In this document: positions 21,201-31,378 of the stretch, piece after piece
Layout: each line of letters opens with the position of its first letter
How positions within the stretch are numbered: position 1 is the stretch's first letter
NCBI GenBank assembly: GCA_018340805.1
Contig: JACMZG010001908.1
Span: 35,913,752 to 35,977,751, forward strand
From: Microvelia longipes
Taxonomy: Eukaryota > Arthropoda > Insecta > Hemiptera > Veliidae
Direction: 5' to 3'
Length of the DNA: 64,000 nt
Made by a program: the position numbers and the translations under genes
Notes under the pieces: generated by a model
What the model was told of the DNA's origin: nothing
What the model saw: the letters and a program-made list of their open reading frames with translations, nothing else
Databases searched by the model: none

Positions 21201-23927
21201 TTTAAATCTTAAAAGGCTTTTGCGCAGTTATTCTAATTATAGCTATTTTTTATTTTTGAGTCAGCTATCAGCTGATTCCCCATGTCTATTTTTTTAGACC
21301 CATTAGTGTAAGAGTTTCCCTACTTGGTTTATATATTACTTTTACCTGAACATTGCATACTCCCCCTCAAGTTAGAGGGTCAACATAGACTTAAGTTTCA
21401 TAGTCTAAAGTGTTTAAGGATTAAGGCTGGTAAAAATGGTCATAAAGTCTACTGAATTTTTTCCTAATTTAACTTTTCTTATTTAAAATATTTTTTCTCA
21501 CTTAGATTTGGTTTTAGCACCATCAAAAACTTAAAGATCAGCTATAAAATCTCAGATGCCTGAACTTTTGTCAAAATAATTTGTAATAAAATATGACTTC
21601 TTTTTACTCATTGGTAATGACATCATAATTAAGTTGTTTGCCAATTACATCACTTAGAATGGTCGAATTGAGCTGAAACGGGTCCAAATTATTTTAGAAT
21701 GCCGATGACCATAAGGAGCCACATTGAGGTCCGTTTGCTTTGTGGGCCTGTTTAGCTCTCCATGGTTACTAGAATATAAAATTACAGGTGCTATATAATT
21801 AAATTGTATGACAATATTTTATGTAAAATATAATGGTATGAAAATAAATTTTTAACATTATTTTAAACTTAAGGGTTGTTTTTAAGGGTTGAAAAGTTTA
21901 AACATTTTGATACTCATTCTTGAAAATGTGAAACGATATTAAAATCATTTTCAGTCATACAAAAGTAATTTTTTTTTTAATATAGGTTGTTTTTTAAATT
22001 GTACAGTTTTTGAGGTTGAAAGGGAGTAAAACATATCATAATGATGTTGGAGAACGTGAAAACAATATTCACTCTGCATTTAAATAATTTTCAGTTATAA
22101 AAAAGTAATTTTTATTTATTTTTAATGTATTATTATTTTTTTAAAAGTCGTTTGTGGGGTTGTAAAATCATTTAAGGTTGAAAACTGGTTCAGTATATAA
22201 TAATCGTTAAGTAATAATAATAATTGTCACATTTTGTTTTAACAAGTTAAAATGCCTAAATCTGAATTTTTTGATAACGGGGTGGTTTTCACCCCTTAAA
22301 TATAAAAAGCACCCTACGGGTCAATGTCACCTTTGAAGGTAAGGATAAGATAAGCCTAATTCCAAATTTTCAGGTAAATCGGTTGATAGGCAAGCAAATC
22401 GGAGGTAAGGCTCGATTTTCATCTTCAATGACTACTAAATGTATTATGATCAGAATGACTATAATGTATTATAATCAGAATGACTATAATGTATTATAAT
22501 CAGAATGATTATATTGTATTATAATCAGAAACAAGTACCTCTACTGATGTAAATATAATGATACAAGTACAGCATATCAGGTTTTCAGCCAAAAAAAGGT
22601 CATCATAAGTGCTTTAAGATGTTAGGAAGCATACTAATGCTTGAGTATATCTTTTAATTTTTTTCTAATATGTATAATTTACTGGGTCAGCAGAGAGAAA
22701 AGACTCAAAACTTAGCTTTCTGTCATCTCACGGCCCCTGACCTTTATTTGGTTGAAAGCTGGCTATGCTGCGGTGATGACCTTTATTTGGTTGAAAGCTG
22801 GCTATGCTGTACTCTTATAATATTTACATGAAGAGACCTGCTTTAATATTCTGATTAAGAGGAACTTTTCTAGCACTCATAATAATTATAATTTTATTTT
22901 CATTTGTTACAGTATTTTTATTAATATGTTTTATTTAACAGGGAAGGTTAACAACCAAAAGCGATGTTTGGTCGTTTGCAGTAACCTTATGGGAAATATT
23001 AACTTTTGCTAGGGAACAACCTTTTGAGGACCAACCTGATGAAAAAATTATAGATAATGCCAACCAATTTCAAATTGATAGTTCAGATATTGTAAGTATT
23101 TTGAAAGTATATAGAAATTAAAAAAATGTGTTTTTTGTGAATAGTCAAAATGTAACAAAGAATAATTGCCTTATAGTTTAGAAAATAATTGGTTAAACGG
23201 GATTGATCTTAAGATCTCTGGCTGGCTTTTTTCACAAAAAGTTAATACAGGTAAATAGAAAAAAAAATCCTCAACAATAATTATTCAAATATTAGAGTTA
23301 ATTAACAGAAGTTGCAGTTTTAGTGGCCTTAAAAAAAATAGTGAATGAAACGAACAAGTGATAGTACTCAGGTAAGAAAAGTTTTATACTTACTATATTT
23401 TAGGTAGGTACTGTTGAAGATTCTAGATTGCTTTACATAGATAGAAAAGAATATGTTCAATTGAGCAGAAAAATCAATAATGAGAGATAGCAATTGCTAA
23501 AATAAGATGAAGAAGTTTTATCTGGGATAGCTGGATCGAGACCACTGCCTCCTCAGGCGTCTCACAGGATTATCAAGATGGGTATTTGAATATTAGGAAG
23601 GGGTATTGATTTTAGGATTGAAATAACCTAGACAAGTGGGTTATTTAGGTGGCTGTGGAGGGTTAAGTTCATAAAGAAAAAAAAGTCTTTATAAATTTCA
23701 AATTTTATGTTGATTTACATTTATTATTAATATTTAATTGTTGCATTTTTTTTATTATGATTTTTCAGATGATACCATCTAAACCAATAAACTGTACAAA
23801 AGAGATATATGGAATAATGTGTGAGTGCTGGCAAAGAAACGAAAAAGAAAGACCCAGGTTTACCGAAATCTACCTCTTTCTTCAAAGAATGAACCTGGAA
23901 TATAGTGTCGTTAAAAAGAAATTCTAA
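9120..23927 (+). CDS. Ddr: Discoidin domain receptor (DDR)-like receptor tyrosine kinase, 3' part; probable pseudokinase
   Basis: Single-pass receptor of the DDR family, whose known members bind collagen through an N-terminal discoidin domain; that ectodomain is not in this window, so the gene is 5'-partial. Eleven exons (9120-9218, 9526-9722, 10053-10218, 11474-11661, 13369-13575, 14894-14988, 16362-16559, 18892-18984, 20530-20668, 22942-23091, 23769-23927) join in phase to give 562 full codons and a TAA stop. Order: extracellular stalk, membrane helix (about 9594-9670) followed by RRRK, a Tyr- and Pro-rich juxtamembrane region with DYAVP as in vertebrate DDRs, then a kinase fold. Present: GSGTFG loop, VAVKML lysine, an alpha-C glutamate, [14 protein letters not shown]. 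Altered: HRD is HGD, the following Asn is Ser, and DFG is HFK. I infer loss of phosphotransfer activity. Several insect DDR paralogues exist, so orthology is open. Confidence 0.85.
9526..9722 (+). CDS. Ddr: DDR-like exon: stalk end, membrane helix, stop-transfer
   Basis: Encodes a short stalk, a hydrophobic helix of about 24 residues rich in Val, Ile and Leu (around 9594-9670), then SRRRKA as a cytoplasmic stop-transfer. The acceptor is a CAGCAG tandem, so the exon may also start at 9523, adding one codon in frame. Donor AAT|GTAAGT. Confidence 0.85.
10053..10218 (+). CDS. Ddr: DDR-like exon: juxtamembrane segment 1
   Basis: Cytoplasmic juxtamembrane segment with tyrosines in [21 protein letters not shown] and DPKYA, the kind of spacing seen in docking regions. 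Acceptor ttttttcag, donor CAG|GTAATA; phase fits both neighbours. Confidence 0.8.
10465..10715 (+). mobile_element. tRNA-derived SINE with 11-bp target duplication
   Basis: Pol III-type head with an A-box-like TGGTTGAGGTCGTTAAAGC and B-box GGGGTTCACATCTC, ending in (ATT)n. Flanked by ACACTTATGTG at 10454-10464 and 10716-10726. Lies in a DDR intron. Confidence 0.75.
11010..11190 (+). repeat. 5S-related repeat family, short deleted copy
   Basis: Shares the ends of the family (TTTATACCGTAGGTAT; GGTGTTTTTAAGACCTCCTA; GGTACCCTGTACC) but lacks the 5S-like part. Confidence 0.6.
11474..11661 (+). CDS. Ddr: DDR-like exon: juxtamembrane segment 2 with YAVP docking motif
   Basis: Encodes [18 protein letters not shown]; the Tyr-Ala-Val-Pro at 11500-11511 matches the YAVP docking site of vertebrate DDR1. 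The rest is proline-rich ([13 protein letters not shown]), suitable for SH3 or WW contacts. Phase 0 donor CAG|GTAACA. Confidence 0.85.
12880..13085 (+). repeat. 5S-related repeat family, 3' fragment
   Basis: Begins in the 5S-like part (TATTTGGGTGACCACTGG) and runs through GAGGATGAGCATAGGGATTC. Lies in a DDR intron. Confidence 0.6.
13369..13575 (+). CDS. Ddr: DDR-like exon: Pro-rich linker and glycine-rich loop
   Basis: Opens with a polyproline stretch ([14 protein letters not shown]), a serine run, then the start of the kinase fold: [14 protein letters not shown]. The nucleotide-binding loop GSGTFG (13555-13572) is intact. Confidence 0.9.
14504..14655 (+). repeat. Perfect hairpin joined to a 5S-related fragment
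   Basis: ATCCCTAATGGAAT, loop AAA, exact complement (14504-14534), followed directly by TTGGATGGGTGATCTCTAGG, the box-C-like part of the 5S-related repeat. Confidence 0.6.
14894..14988 (+). CDS. Ddr: DDR-like exon: kinase N-lobe with beta-3 lysine
   Basis: Encodes the strand after the glycine loop and [16 protein letters not shown]. The ATP-contacting lysine (VAVK, codon 14954-14956) is retained. Confidence 0.9.
15655..15699 (-). ncRNA. Hammerhead-ribozyme-like motif downstream of the Penelope-like fragment
   Basis: Minus strand reads GGTA, CTGAGGA, TGACCTTTTTTTGGTT, GAAA, then a short arm and TACC. CUGANGA, a stem II hairpin and GAAA are the conserved parts of hammerheads, and GGTA/TACC could form the closing stem. 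One unpaired base after CUGAGGA makes activity doubtful. Hammerhead motifs are known from Penelope-like elements. Confidence 0.4.
15849..16300 (-). pseudogene. Penelope-like retroelement fragment, GIY-YIG endonuclease domain
   Basis: Minus-strand frame with [16 protein letters not shown], then [20 protein letters not shown] and R..R..RH: the GVY...YIG core and following Arg of GIY-YIG nucleases as found at the C-terminus of Penelope-like retrotransposons. The reverse transcriptase part is absent, so this is a truncated 3' end. It lies antisense in the DDR intron before exon 16362-16559. Confidence 0.75.
16362..16559 (+). CDS. Ddr: DDR-like exon: alpha-C helix and hinge
   Basis: Encodes [20 protein letters not shown] (alpha-C with its Glu), then [15 protein letters not shown], closely similar to the vertebrate DDR hinge segment ENGDLNQFL. 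Splice phases agree on both sides. Confidence 0.92.
16630..17265 (-). mobile_element. tRNA-derived SINE, about 0.64 kb
   Basis: The minus strand starts with a tRNA-like head: A box TAGCTCAGTGGTAGTGCG (17239-17256) and a B-box-like AGGTCAAGATTTC (about 17209-17221). The body includes a hairpin GGTAAAGATACTGAA / TTCAGTATCTTTACC at 17021-17052. The far end is approximate. Confidence 0.65.
17664..18764. repeat. Intronic satellite: ~81-bp dimers changing to ~46-bp monomers
   Basis: From 17664 to about 18420 there are roughly nine alternations of AGCAGTCCGACACTTTGCTA (46-base half) and AGCTGATCTGATACTTTACT (35-base half). From about 18420 on only 46-base AGCAGTCCGGCATTTTGCTT-type units follow, about seven. 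It lies inside the DDR intron at 16560-18891. Confidence 0.9.
18892..18984 (+). CDS. Ddr: DDR-like exon: catalytic loop with HGD in place of HRD
   Basis: Encodes [20 protein letters not shown] then DLAAR. The Arg of HRD is Gly (HGD at 18965-18973); the catalytic Asp itself remains. Confidence 0.92.
19040..19150. mobile_element. Small palindromic element (TTGAAGAATC family)
   Basis: TTGAAGAATCTACCTACGAT and, at the other end, its near complement with the shared ACTTGCTGT inside. Related to 26325-26585 and 40245-40440. Confidence 0.55.
19890..20505 (-). repeat. 5S-related repeat family, near full copy
   Basis: Minus orientation, with the 5S-like part at about 20068-20108 (complement of TCACCCGTTCAGGCACTGAC), GACTCACTTCGCTCATCC beside it, and the AAATGAGGAAAAGT end. 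It ends 25 bases before the DDR exon at 20530. Confidence 0.7.
20530..20668 (+). CDS. Ddr: DDR-like exon: degenerate DFG (HFK) and activation segment
   Basis: Encodes [20 protein letters not shown] and [14 protein letters not shown]. Compared with vertebrate DDRs (RNCLV, IADFGMSRNLY), Asn is Ser (20531-20533) and DFG is HFK (20570-20578). Spacing is preserved, so this is substitution and not misplaced splicing. PIRWMAWE is intact. Confidence 0.92.
21033..21348. mobile_element. MITE-like element with ~35-bp inverted repeats
   Basis: AAAGTAATATATAAACCATG plus TAGGGAAAC at the left, with its near complement at 21318-21348. Non-coding, in a DDR intron. Confidence 0.6.
21349..22439. repeat. Diverged repetitive intron sequence
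   Basis: Loosely repeated blocks (GGTTGTTTTTAAGGGTTGAA and CATTTTCAGTCATACAAAAG, then related blocks), followed by the hairpin GGGGTGGTTTTCACCCC near 22280. Looks like old interspersed repeat; no coding sign. Confidence 0.4.
22440..22530. repeat. 25-bp tandem repeat, about 3.6 copies
   Basis: Unit TGTATTATAATCAGAATGAC plus TATAA, repeated head to tail. Confidence 0.9.
22567..22812. repeat. Inverted pair of hammerhead-like motifs, right one duplicated
   Basis: TGACCTTTATTTGGTTGAAA occurs at about 22738 and 22778 in a ~41-base tandem. A minus-strand relative (GATGACCTTTTTTTGGCTGA) lies at 22567-22609. Same pattern as 15655-15699. Confidence 0.5.
22942..23091 (+). CDS. Ddr: DDR-like exon: kinase C-lobe
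   Basis: Encodes [20 protein letters not shown] and a DDR-type segment [20 protein letters not shown]. The structural Asp of SDVWSF is kept. Phase 0 on both sides. Confidence 0.93.
23769..23927 (+). CDS. Ddr: DDR-like terminal exon
   Basis: Encodes the end of the kinase fold ([20 protein letters not shown]) and a short basic tail ending KKKF, then TAA at 23925-23927. No clear AATAAA lies close downstream. Confidence 0.92.
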   Translation: MIPSKPINCTKEIYGIMCECWQRNEKERPRFTEIYLFLQRMNLEYSVVKKKF

Positions 23928-24084
23928 ATTAAATTAAATATTTTTCTTTTAACTGTTACTAAAACAAATTACAGTCAAGCCACGGATTATGATCTGTGAC
24001 AAGCTAAATTATTAAAACTCTAAAACATTTTAATAAGTTTCTATATCCATGAAGTTTTTATTTTTGTTTGCCTTTATGCTGGGG
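23928..24084. other. Downstream flank of the DDR-like gene
   Basis: A+T-rich, presumably 3' UTR; no canonical AATAAA found. Confidence 0.35.
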
Positions 24085-24835
24085 GTACTGATCTAATGGA
24101 ATTATAAAAATCCAAAACCGGGATGTCACCTGAATTATCCGTTTTAGGTGTTTTTAAGGCCTCCTAAGTTGGTTTTCACAATGTTGTCTGTATTTATGAG
24201 CGTGTGTGTCTGTTATCATCTTAGCTTTCAGCGTATTTATGGTAGAGAGTTAAAACTTTGTACAAAATTTACTCTATAGGTGTAGTCGTGCTATCCGGAA
24301 AATAATTTTAAATGACATCAAAAACCAACAATATAGGCATCAAAAATTTCAATTAAAATAATAAAACGTGGGAAATGTTGTGATCAATTTGAGATTTGGT
24401 ACACATGTAGTTATGTATAAGACTAACATATGTGCCTAGTTTTATCTCATCATCAATCAGCATGAGTCCAATTTTTATTAAATGACTTGTTGTTCTTTTA
24501 AAAATTGTAAAAAATCAGAAAATAACCCAATTGAGCTGAAATTTAGTATAAGTTCATACCTTTACATAATAATATACAAGTTCTCTAAATTTTTCTGCAA
24601 GTAAATCCATAATTTTTGTTGGATCATAAAAGTTAAGCAGTATTCAGCGTAATCAGTCCTTGGATGGTTGACCACTGGGAAAGCTAATGTAATCACTGTC
24701 TGATCAGTATAAATTGGGTTAATTGAATATGCTTAGGATGAGTGAAGGAAATCCGTAGTAGGGAGGATGAGCACAGCGAATCCTATGTGAGGAGGATAGT
24801 TCCGAGGTACCCCATACACAATTTTGTTTAATTTA
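24085..24835 (+). repeat. 5S-related repeat family, near full copy
   Basis: Carries AAGTTAAGCAG and CTTGGATGGTTGACCACTGG (24629-24681), close to box A and box C of the 5S internal promoter, then GAGGATGAGCACAGCGAATC and the terminal TTCCGAGGTACCCCATACAC. Confidence 0.75.
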
Positions 24836-26324
24836 CAAAAGACGTAAAGTTATTTTTAATAAAGGACTTTTTCTTATTAAAATTGCTACCTTATAAAAGT
24901 TACTTGATATGTTCGCAATAAGGGCCTATTGTTTGTCAATAGTTTACCACTTAATACTGGTGATCCAATCAACCTTTTGAGGCATCTATTTAGTTGCCTG
25001 ATGTCCTTTAAACCCTTATAAGTTATCTTCTATTATATTTATTTTACTCTATAAAAATGTTCTGCTAAATAAAGATAGTGACTCTTAGGTGTGTGTGCAT
25101 ATAGATATTTGTGAATGACAGTTCGAAATCTGTTAGTTTAAGTGGTAATAGGAGGTGGGAAGGTAGTGAGGGAGTCCTTTACCTCTTGTTGCGCCCTGGT
25201 TAGCTTTCTATCCCAGTTAGTCAGGCAATAAATGACCCTAAAGGTACCATGGTGCGCCAGCAGGCTGGCGCACCACTTCATTCATGTGAAGTGGCCCACA
25301 TGATGAAAATTCACCAAATACATGGCAAAATATCATGTAGCAAAAGTAATAATAAATCATCAACCAATGTACTAGGGTCATCTTGTTAGTGCTCTGAACG
25401 CCTGCAAAAAAGTCAAGCCCAAAGCCCCTGTTTTAAAAAATATTAAATTTTAAAATTTTATAATTGACCAGTTAGTTCATTACTGCAAAATATAAAATCC
25501 AACGTTACTCTAAAATCTTTGTTTTTATTAACCCTAATGGATACAATCTTCCTTATCAAAATATAAAATTTATTTACATTTGTCACTGTAAAATTAAGTG
25601 GAAAATATAAAGCTACAATAGGAAGCATGTGAGAGTTGTTATACTTAAAAAAGGCCTTAAATTAATAATAAATGTTTGTGAATAATTATATTTAATTAAA
25701 TATATGCTGTATAGAATTGCAGTTTGACTAGAAGAAATAGTTTTCTTTAAAAAATTAAAACTTCTTGACTCATATTTTAATTTTAGTAACAGTTTATTTA
25801 AAAAAAAAATAATCATACAAATAAATTAATAAAATTGTATATTTTACAACAATAAGTAATGTTATGATTTAATAAAAATCTTTATAATTAATTTGTTATA
25901 AATCTATTTGACTGAATGTAATCAATCATAGATGTACTATAAAACTGCCTTGCTTGTAAATACATCAATCACTTAATTATTAAATTGTATATAGTTGTGT
26001 TTATAATGAGTTCAGAAGTATTGTTGACAAAAATATAAAAACTGATTTAGAGATTAAATTAAAATTAAACAAAAAGCTCAAAGAAGTGAGATGGCTTAAT
26101 CTTAGTCGTTATTATACTAATAATTAATTATGTGAGAATTTAAATAAATTAATAAAATTTTCTTCTTAATTTTTTTCACTGTTTTAAATGTATTTCTAGC
26201 TAATATTTTTATTAAAAGACTTATCTAAAATGATCACATCATAATTAAAATAAATTTGTCATATTTATTAATTGAAGTTGACGTTAAAAGTTTTAATTGT
26301 ATCAGCTACTGTTTGATATTAATA
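24836..26324. other. Gene-free spacer with a strong double hairpin
   Basis: No gene seen. 25250-25275 is TGGTGCGCCAGC-AG-GCTGGCGCACCA, perfect; 25273-25294 is a second hairpin (CCACTTCA / TGAAGTGG). The tract 25298-25370 is related in inverted form to intronic sequence near 20830-20930. Confidence 0.5.
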
Positions 26325-26585
26325 AATTTACCTGGACCAGTTTCAACTAATGAAGTTGTATTAGTGAATAACTTCTAGTCTCAAAAAACACCACAAGATA
26401 AGCCATTTTCAGAAGGCTTGCCATGGTTATTGAGACCAGTTGTTATTACTGATATAATTTTATCGTTGAGAGCTCGAGTGTTGCCCCACCTGCTGACAAT
26501 GGCGTTAAGCCATAACCAGTCCAGGGAGATTCATATCTAACAGCAAGTATCAACCGACGGTAGCTGATTCTTCAAATTTCGGTTA
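26325..26585 (-). mobile_element. Interspersed repeat, TTGAAGAATC family
   Basis: Minus strand starts TTGAAGAATCAGCTACCGTC and shares GGGGCAACACTCGAGCTCTC and the following AATAACTTCTAGTCTC with 40245-40440. Confidence 0.65.
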
Positions 26586-26741
26586 ATATAACCTCTTTAA
26601 TTTTAACAGTTTTTGTTTAGTACCCTAAACAATAACTTTTTTCGGCTTGTAAATTAATTAACATGAATAAACTGAAAATTGATTTTGACTTTTGCTTTGT
26701 TACATCAATATAGATTCCTTTTAAAATATCCAACTTTCAAT

Positions 26742-27092
26742 TTAATCTGTCATCTCCAGAGTCTAAAAATCTCTAAAAGCAAAAAGTATGAAAAGAACTA
26801 GAGACAAAATACACAAATATTAAAAAATATGAAATAGCAAATATTAAAATTACAAGTTAAATAAATATCACAAAGCTAAAAGAAAAAGTAAAACTTTATA
26901 AAACTCAACAACTTCTTAATTAGAAGTTGTTGTAAAAGTAAGTTTTACTTTTTATTTTAGCTTTGTGACTTGTATTTAACTTGTTATTTTAATATTTGCT
27001 ATTTTGTTTTAATATTTTTGTTATTTGTATATTTTGTTCCTAGTTCTTTTAAAACTTTTTGTTTTTAGTTTATGAAGATGAAAGATTAGGTT
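26742..27092. mobile_element. Foldback palindrome, about 350 bp
   Basis: Centred near 26917 (CAACAACTTCTTAATTAGAAG); arms with AAAGCTAAAA / TTTTAGCTTT, AGCAAATATT / AATATTTGCT and AAAGAACTAG / CTAGTTCTTT match outward for over 150 bp with mismatches. Non-coding. Confidence 0.7.
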
Positions 27093-30000
27093 GATATAAT
27101 GCTCTCTATATTAAATATACTCTGTGGAGAACCTTATTCGCATCTTTTATTTATATCCACTCCACTTGTGCTATGTTATTCTAATAATAGATTCCTTTGT
27201 TTGCATATTGCTGATCAGTTTGGGTGAACCTCTGATTAGAGTTTTAAGATTCATTTATTTATTTCAACTTTCATAATTTTACCACATAATATGACTTTTA
27301 ACTGTAATTTCAATACTAGAACTCGCTTTTATATTTAATGTTAAGCAACCTTTTGAAAATTCATAGTGTTAGGGGAACTATATCTTTTATACTTTTTTTT
27401 TATTTTAATATTATATTTAACAATTATTCAATACTTTTTTAACTGATTAATTCTGTAATAGGTATATAAAATTATCAAACAAAAATTAGAAAAAAAAGAA
27501 ATTAACAGTAAAGTTTTAGCAAGAAAAAAGAAGACTAATAAAAGGTTAAACAAGGTATTATTTGTATTCTGATTATGGAAGTTTTTGAGCATATATATAT
27601 ATATATATATTCATATAAACTACCATTAAGGGTCCTAAATGTTGCCTAAACCTAGGTTCATTCAGTGTTAGGGATCCACACGGGCTCGGAATCATTGGCT
27701 TAAAGTCGACTTCAAAGGACTGAGGGTAAAGGGATTTGCATCTCTTGCATGCAAATCCTAGAGGCCCTGAGCAGGAATAAACTCACTCAGCCAGAGAGCC
27801 TCACTTATTACTTTTAAGTTTAACTAATTTAATTTTATGTTTTTACCAAAAATTAATTCCACCTAGGTACTTCAAGTAAATAAGTGAAAGATTATATAAA
27901 AATTGTAGTTCCTCGCTTTCAACTGATATTGTATAAATGTTTTTAATGGCATGAAAAATTGTAAATTATCATGTAAATATATTAATTTCTAGGAAAAAAA
28001 AATTAACCCAATGAAAATGTCTAAGTCACAAAAAAATATTTAAAATTCTAGATTATAGAACTAATAATTTTTGTTTTATTTTTGCACATAAATGTTGTAT
28101 GTACTCATTTTTTAAAATTTTGTTAGCTTTAAGTTAAATTAAATGCAGCTTTAAAGTGATTTTTGTGTTAAGAATTTTTATGATCCAAAAGATGTCTTGT
28201 TGCCATGTTTTTTGTTAAAAAAATATTATTCATACAATTTTTTAGTTATTAAACTTTTTTTAAATTTTTAAGACAGCCTTTGTTCAAAATGTGTACAAAT
28301 TAATATTTCTTATTTTTGTAACAGAATAAAAATTCTAAAGAGCTAAATACAAGGGCTGATTAGTAAAACTCTAATTAATTTATAGGCAAATAAGGTCCTA
28401 CACAAAAAAAGATTAACACTATTGCAGAGCATTTTATAGAATTTTTATATTCTTTAATGCACTCTTTATTATTTCAACATAATATACTAACAGAAATAAT
28501 ATATATATGTCCCCTATTAAAAACAGTCAAATGAAAACTTATCTAAAGGCCAAACTTCATGATTTGTTTTCACAACCATTTCCGTACAATAGTTTTTATT
28601 TACAACTAGCCAAAAAATCTAATCAAAGTGTTTCCATTCAAAATGAGGTAGAGGATATAGTTAAATAAGTCCTGGTGGGATCAGGGATTGAGCTTGCAAC
28701 CCCCCCCCCTCCTGATGGGAAGGACTTTTTAGAAACACAAAAAAAGAAAAAATTGTCAATTTTAAAAAAAAGGCAGCCCTCTTAAAATTTTAAAATTGTT
28801 TGGTAAAAATTTTCTTGCAAGAAAAATGTTATCAAAAAAGAGAGTCCAACAGTGTTGGACTCAAGGTTTGCCTCATACCAACTAAAACTCACTCCGGGAA
28901 ACCCTTGAACCTAGGTTCCTATACATCACTTCAGGCTATCTTGAGCCGTCCTGCTCCCTTCTGTCCTACCCCCCCCCCCCATGATGAAAAGGCCCAAATT
29001 ACCGGCTTAACAATCCATTCAAAGGGTGGCATAAAAATCTTAAAGGCCCTATTACATCACTGGGTCTTCCAATCCCTACATTTATCAGCCCAGGTAGGAT
29101 TAGAAGCAATATTATTAGACCAATGAATAGGACTGAAGATTTTAAAAATCATAAGTCACAAAATTTGGACAATGAATACATTTTTTACTATTCTTCTGTT
29201 ATTTTTGGCTGTTTTATTTTATTTATTGATAACTTCAGCTTTTATAAATTCACTATCCTTTTTTTACAACTTCAGCTTTTATATTAAATTACCTAAACTT
29301 TTATTGTGTCATATATGATGAAACAATTAAATTGCATGTAATGCAGAACTCAGGTTTACTATCAAATCGAAGCAGTTTTGATTATGTGAATAGAACATAA
29401 AAATTTAATTTTCTTAAATGTGATTATCTCTCATGACAAATATTTGTGGTGTCATTAAGAGGTGTTGTTTAGCTTACTTGCAAATTATCTAATGAGGTAA
29501 CGTTGGAACAAACAAGGCAATGTTTGTTTCTCTAGATTACCTCTTTAGATTTCAGTAAAGTATTTCACACAGTTAACAAGATAAAAATAGGGGACATAGC
29601 CAGGACTTAAACACCACCAAAATACACTTGTTGGCTCATAGTAAATACAATCACATAAATTTGTATCCTTTCACCTAATTGTTATTTATTTATTTTTAGT
29701 TTCATTGTGATTCTATACAAATGTTTTTTTATATTTGAAAATAAAAAGAGATAAAGAATGTTCCAAAATGCCTTTATTTTTACATTTTGTTTTAAATTTT
29801 ACAACCATTAATACTTGACCATTTATGACTTGTACACCTTGTTACTGTTGCAGTTAAGAAGGTGAATAGATTTAAATGAAATTCTGTCATCTGATAAACC
29901 TCTAAAGCCTCATTTTCATTATATAAATTCACCTTCAAGAAAATGATATTTTGTTGAGAGAGGTATTCAAAGTAGAACCTGCACATTTGAGAGATCAAGA

Positions 30001-30360
30001 GAAAGCCCAAGATTAAGATAAATAGATTAGATTAAAAATATATCCTGAGCGTTATACAAAAACTACTCCTCTAAAATTAGCAGTGTACAATATTATTTGC
30101 ACTAGTTTAAAGGTCAGTTAGTGTTTATCTTTAAATGTTTTAGCATATTTTGTTTGAAAATACAGAATTAATGTTAAATTATGTGGAATTAAAACGCACT
30201 CCACAGGAAATTTACATGGCATACGTAACACCATTCTAGAATTATTCTGTAGTTATATAACTTATATAATGTAAATAAAACAATAAAAAATTATTGTTCT
30301 TAGTAGGATTTGAACTCAGGTACCCTGGCTTTGAGTTCTCATATCGACTCCGTTTTTATA
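27093..30360. other. Gene-free A+T-rich spacer
   Basis: Holds an (AT)n run near 27592-27610, two C homopolymers (about 28701 and 28971) and possible old repeat tracts at 27645-27800 and 28820-29125. The frame open at 28800-29126 shows no family features. Confidence 0.4.
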
Positions 30361-30530
<170 letters not shown>

Positions 30531-31156
30531 CACACACAAATTTTTTAACAAGTCAGTTTGGTCATATCTTAGCTGCTTAGTCCATTATCATCAACAGGTT
30601 CTAATATTAGTTGATAAAAAACATAAGTTTCACTGGTCTTTATTACAATGAAAATATTAACAACAAAATAAAAACTTAACTTACATCAATAACTTAAAAT
30701 AAGTTTAAAATAAAAAAAATATTTCATCAAATAAATAAAAAAAATATTTCAAGAATCGATCCTTTGACATCCTCCTTTTTTATTAATGAATAATAATATT
30801 GTTAATATTAATTATTATTGATTTCGACCAGTGAATTAAAAGTTGTGTTCAAAATCATTAAGTTTTGGTCATGGTTTGATAAACAAAATTTGAAGGTCTA
30901 TGAAAAATACAATTCTTCAACTATAATGACATAACAGCTGTTGGCATTTAATTATTTTCTATTGGTAAAATAGAACTATAGACTAACACAATTTTTTTTT
31001 TTAATTCTTCATTTTCTATCACGGGTGCCACTTGAAAAGATTAATTAGACTGATTGTCAATAATATTAATTAGGATTGCAACAAAATTTAACAAATAGGT
31101 TTAAATTTGTACCAAACAAAGTAGGTGGATGCAGGATCAATACTTTAATGTTTTGT
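30531..31156. other. Spacer and likely ValRS 3' UTR
   Basis: A+T-rich. A minus-strand AATAAA lies at 30639-30644, 513 bases after the stop; no closer canonical signal seen. Confidence 0.3.
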
Positions 31157-31378
31157 TCACAAAGACATGCCAGCTAAAGATGAAATGGCTGCTGCAAGCC
31201 TTTCCATTTCCCCATTGGCTTCCTTCAATTTAGTACTATTATTTTTTCTTACATCCTCGGGTACTTTTGATTCATAATCAGGTCTAGCCATGTCCTTCTC
31301 TAATTTACTTATTGTTTGACTTAATGTTTGTTGTTTCTTTTCCAATTTCGCCATTTCTTTCTCTGGCTCAATTAAACC
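31157..31378 (-). CDS. ValRS: ValRS exon 20, C-terminal coiled coil and stop
   Basis: Heptad-like Leu and Lys pattern ([20 protein letters not shown]) forming the C-terminal arm of ValRS; TGA stop at 31157-31159. Confidence 0.92.
   Translation of the reverse strand, partial: GLIEPEKEMAKLEKKQQTLSQTISKLEKDMARPDYESKVPEDVRKNNSTKLKEANGEMERLAAAISSLAGMSL

Noticed and set aside
24629..24681. A 5S rRNA gene
   Set aside because: Only the internal-promoter half resembles 5S; the ends of the mature RNA are absent and the stretch is embedded in a dispersed repeat.
28800..29126. A 108-codon protein
   Set aside because: Low-complexity prolines from a C homopolymer, no family features, in repeat-like spacer.
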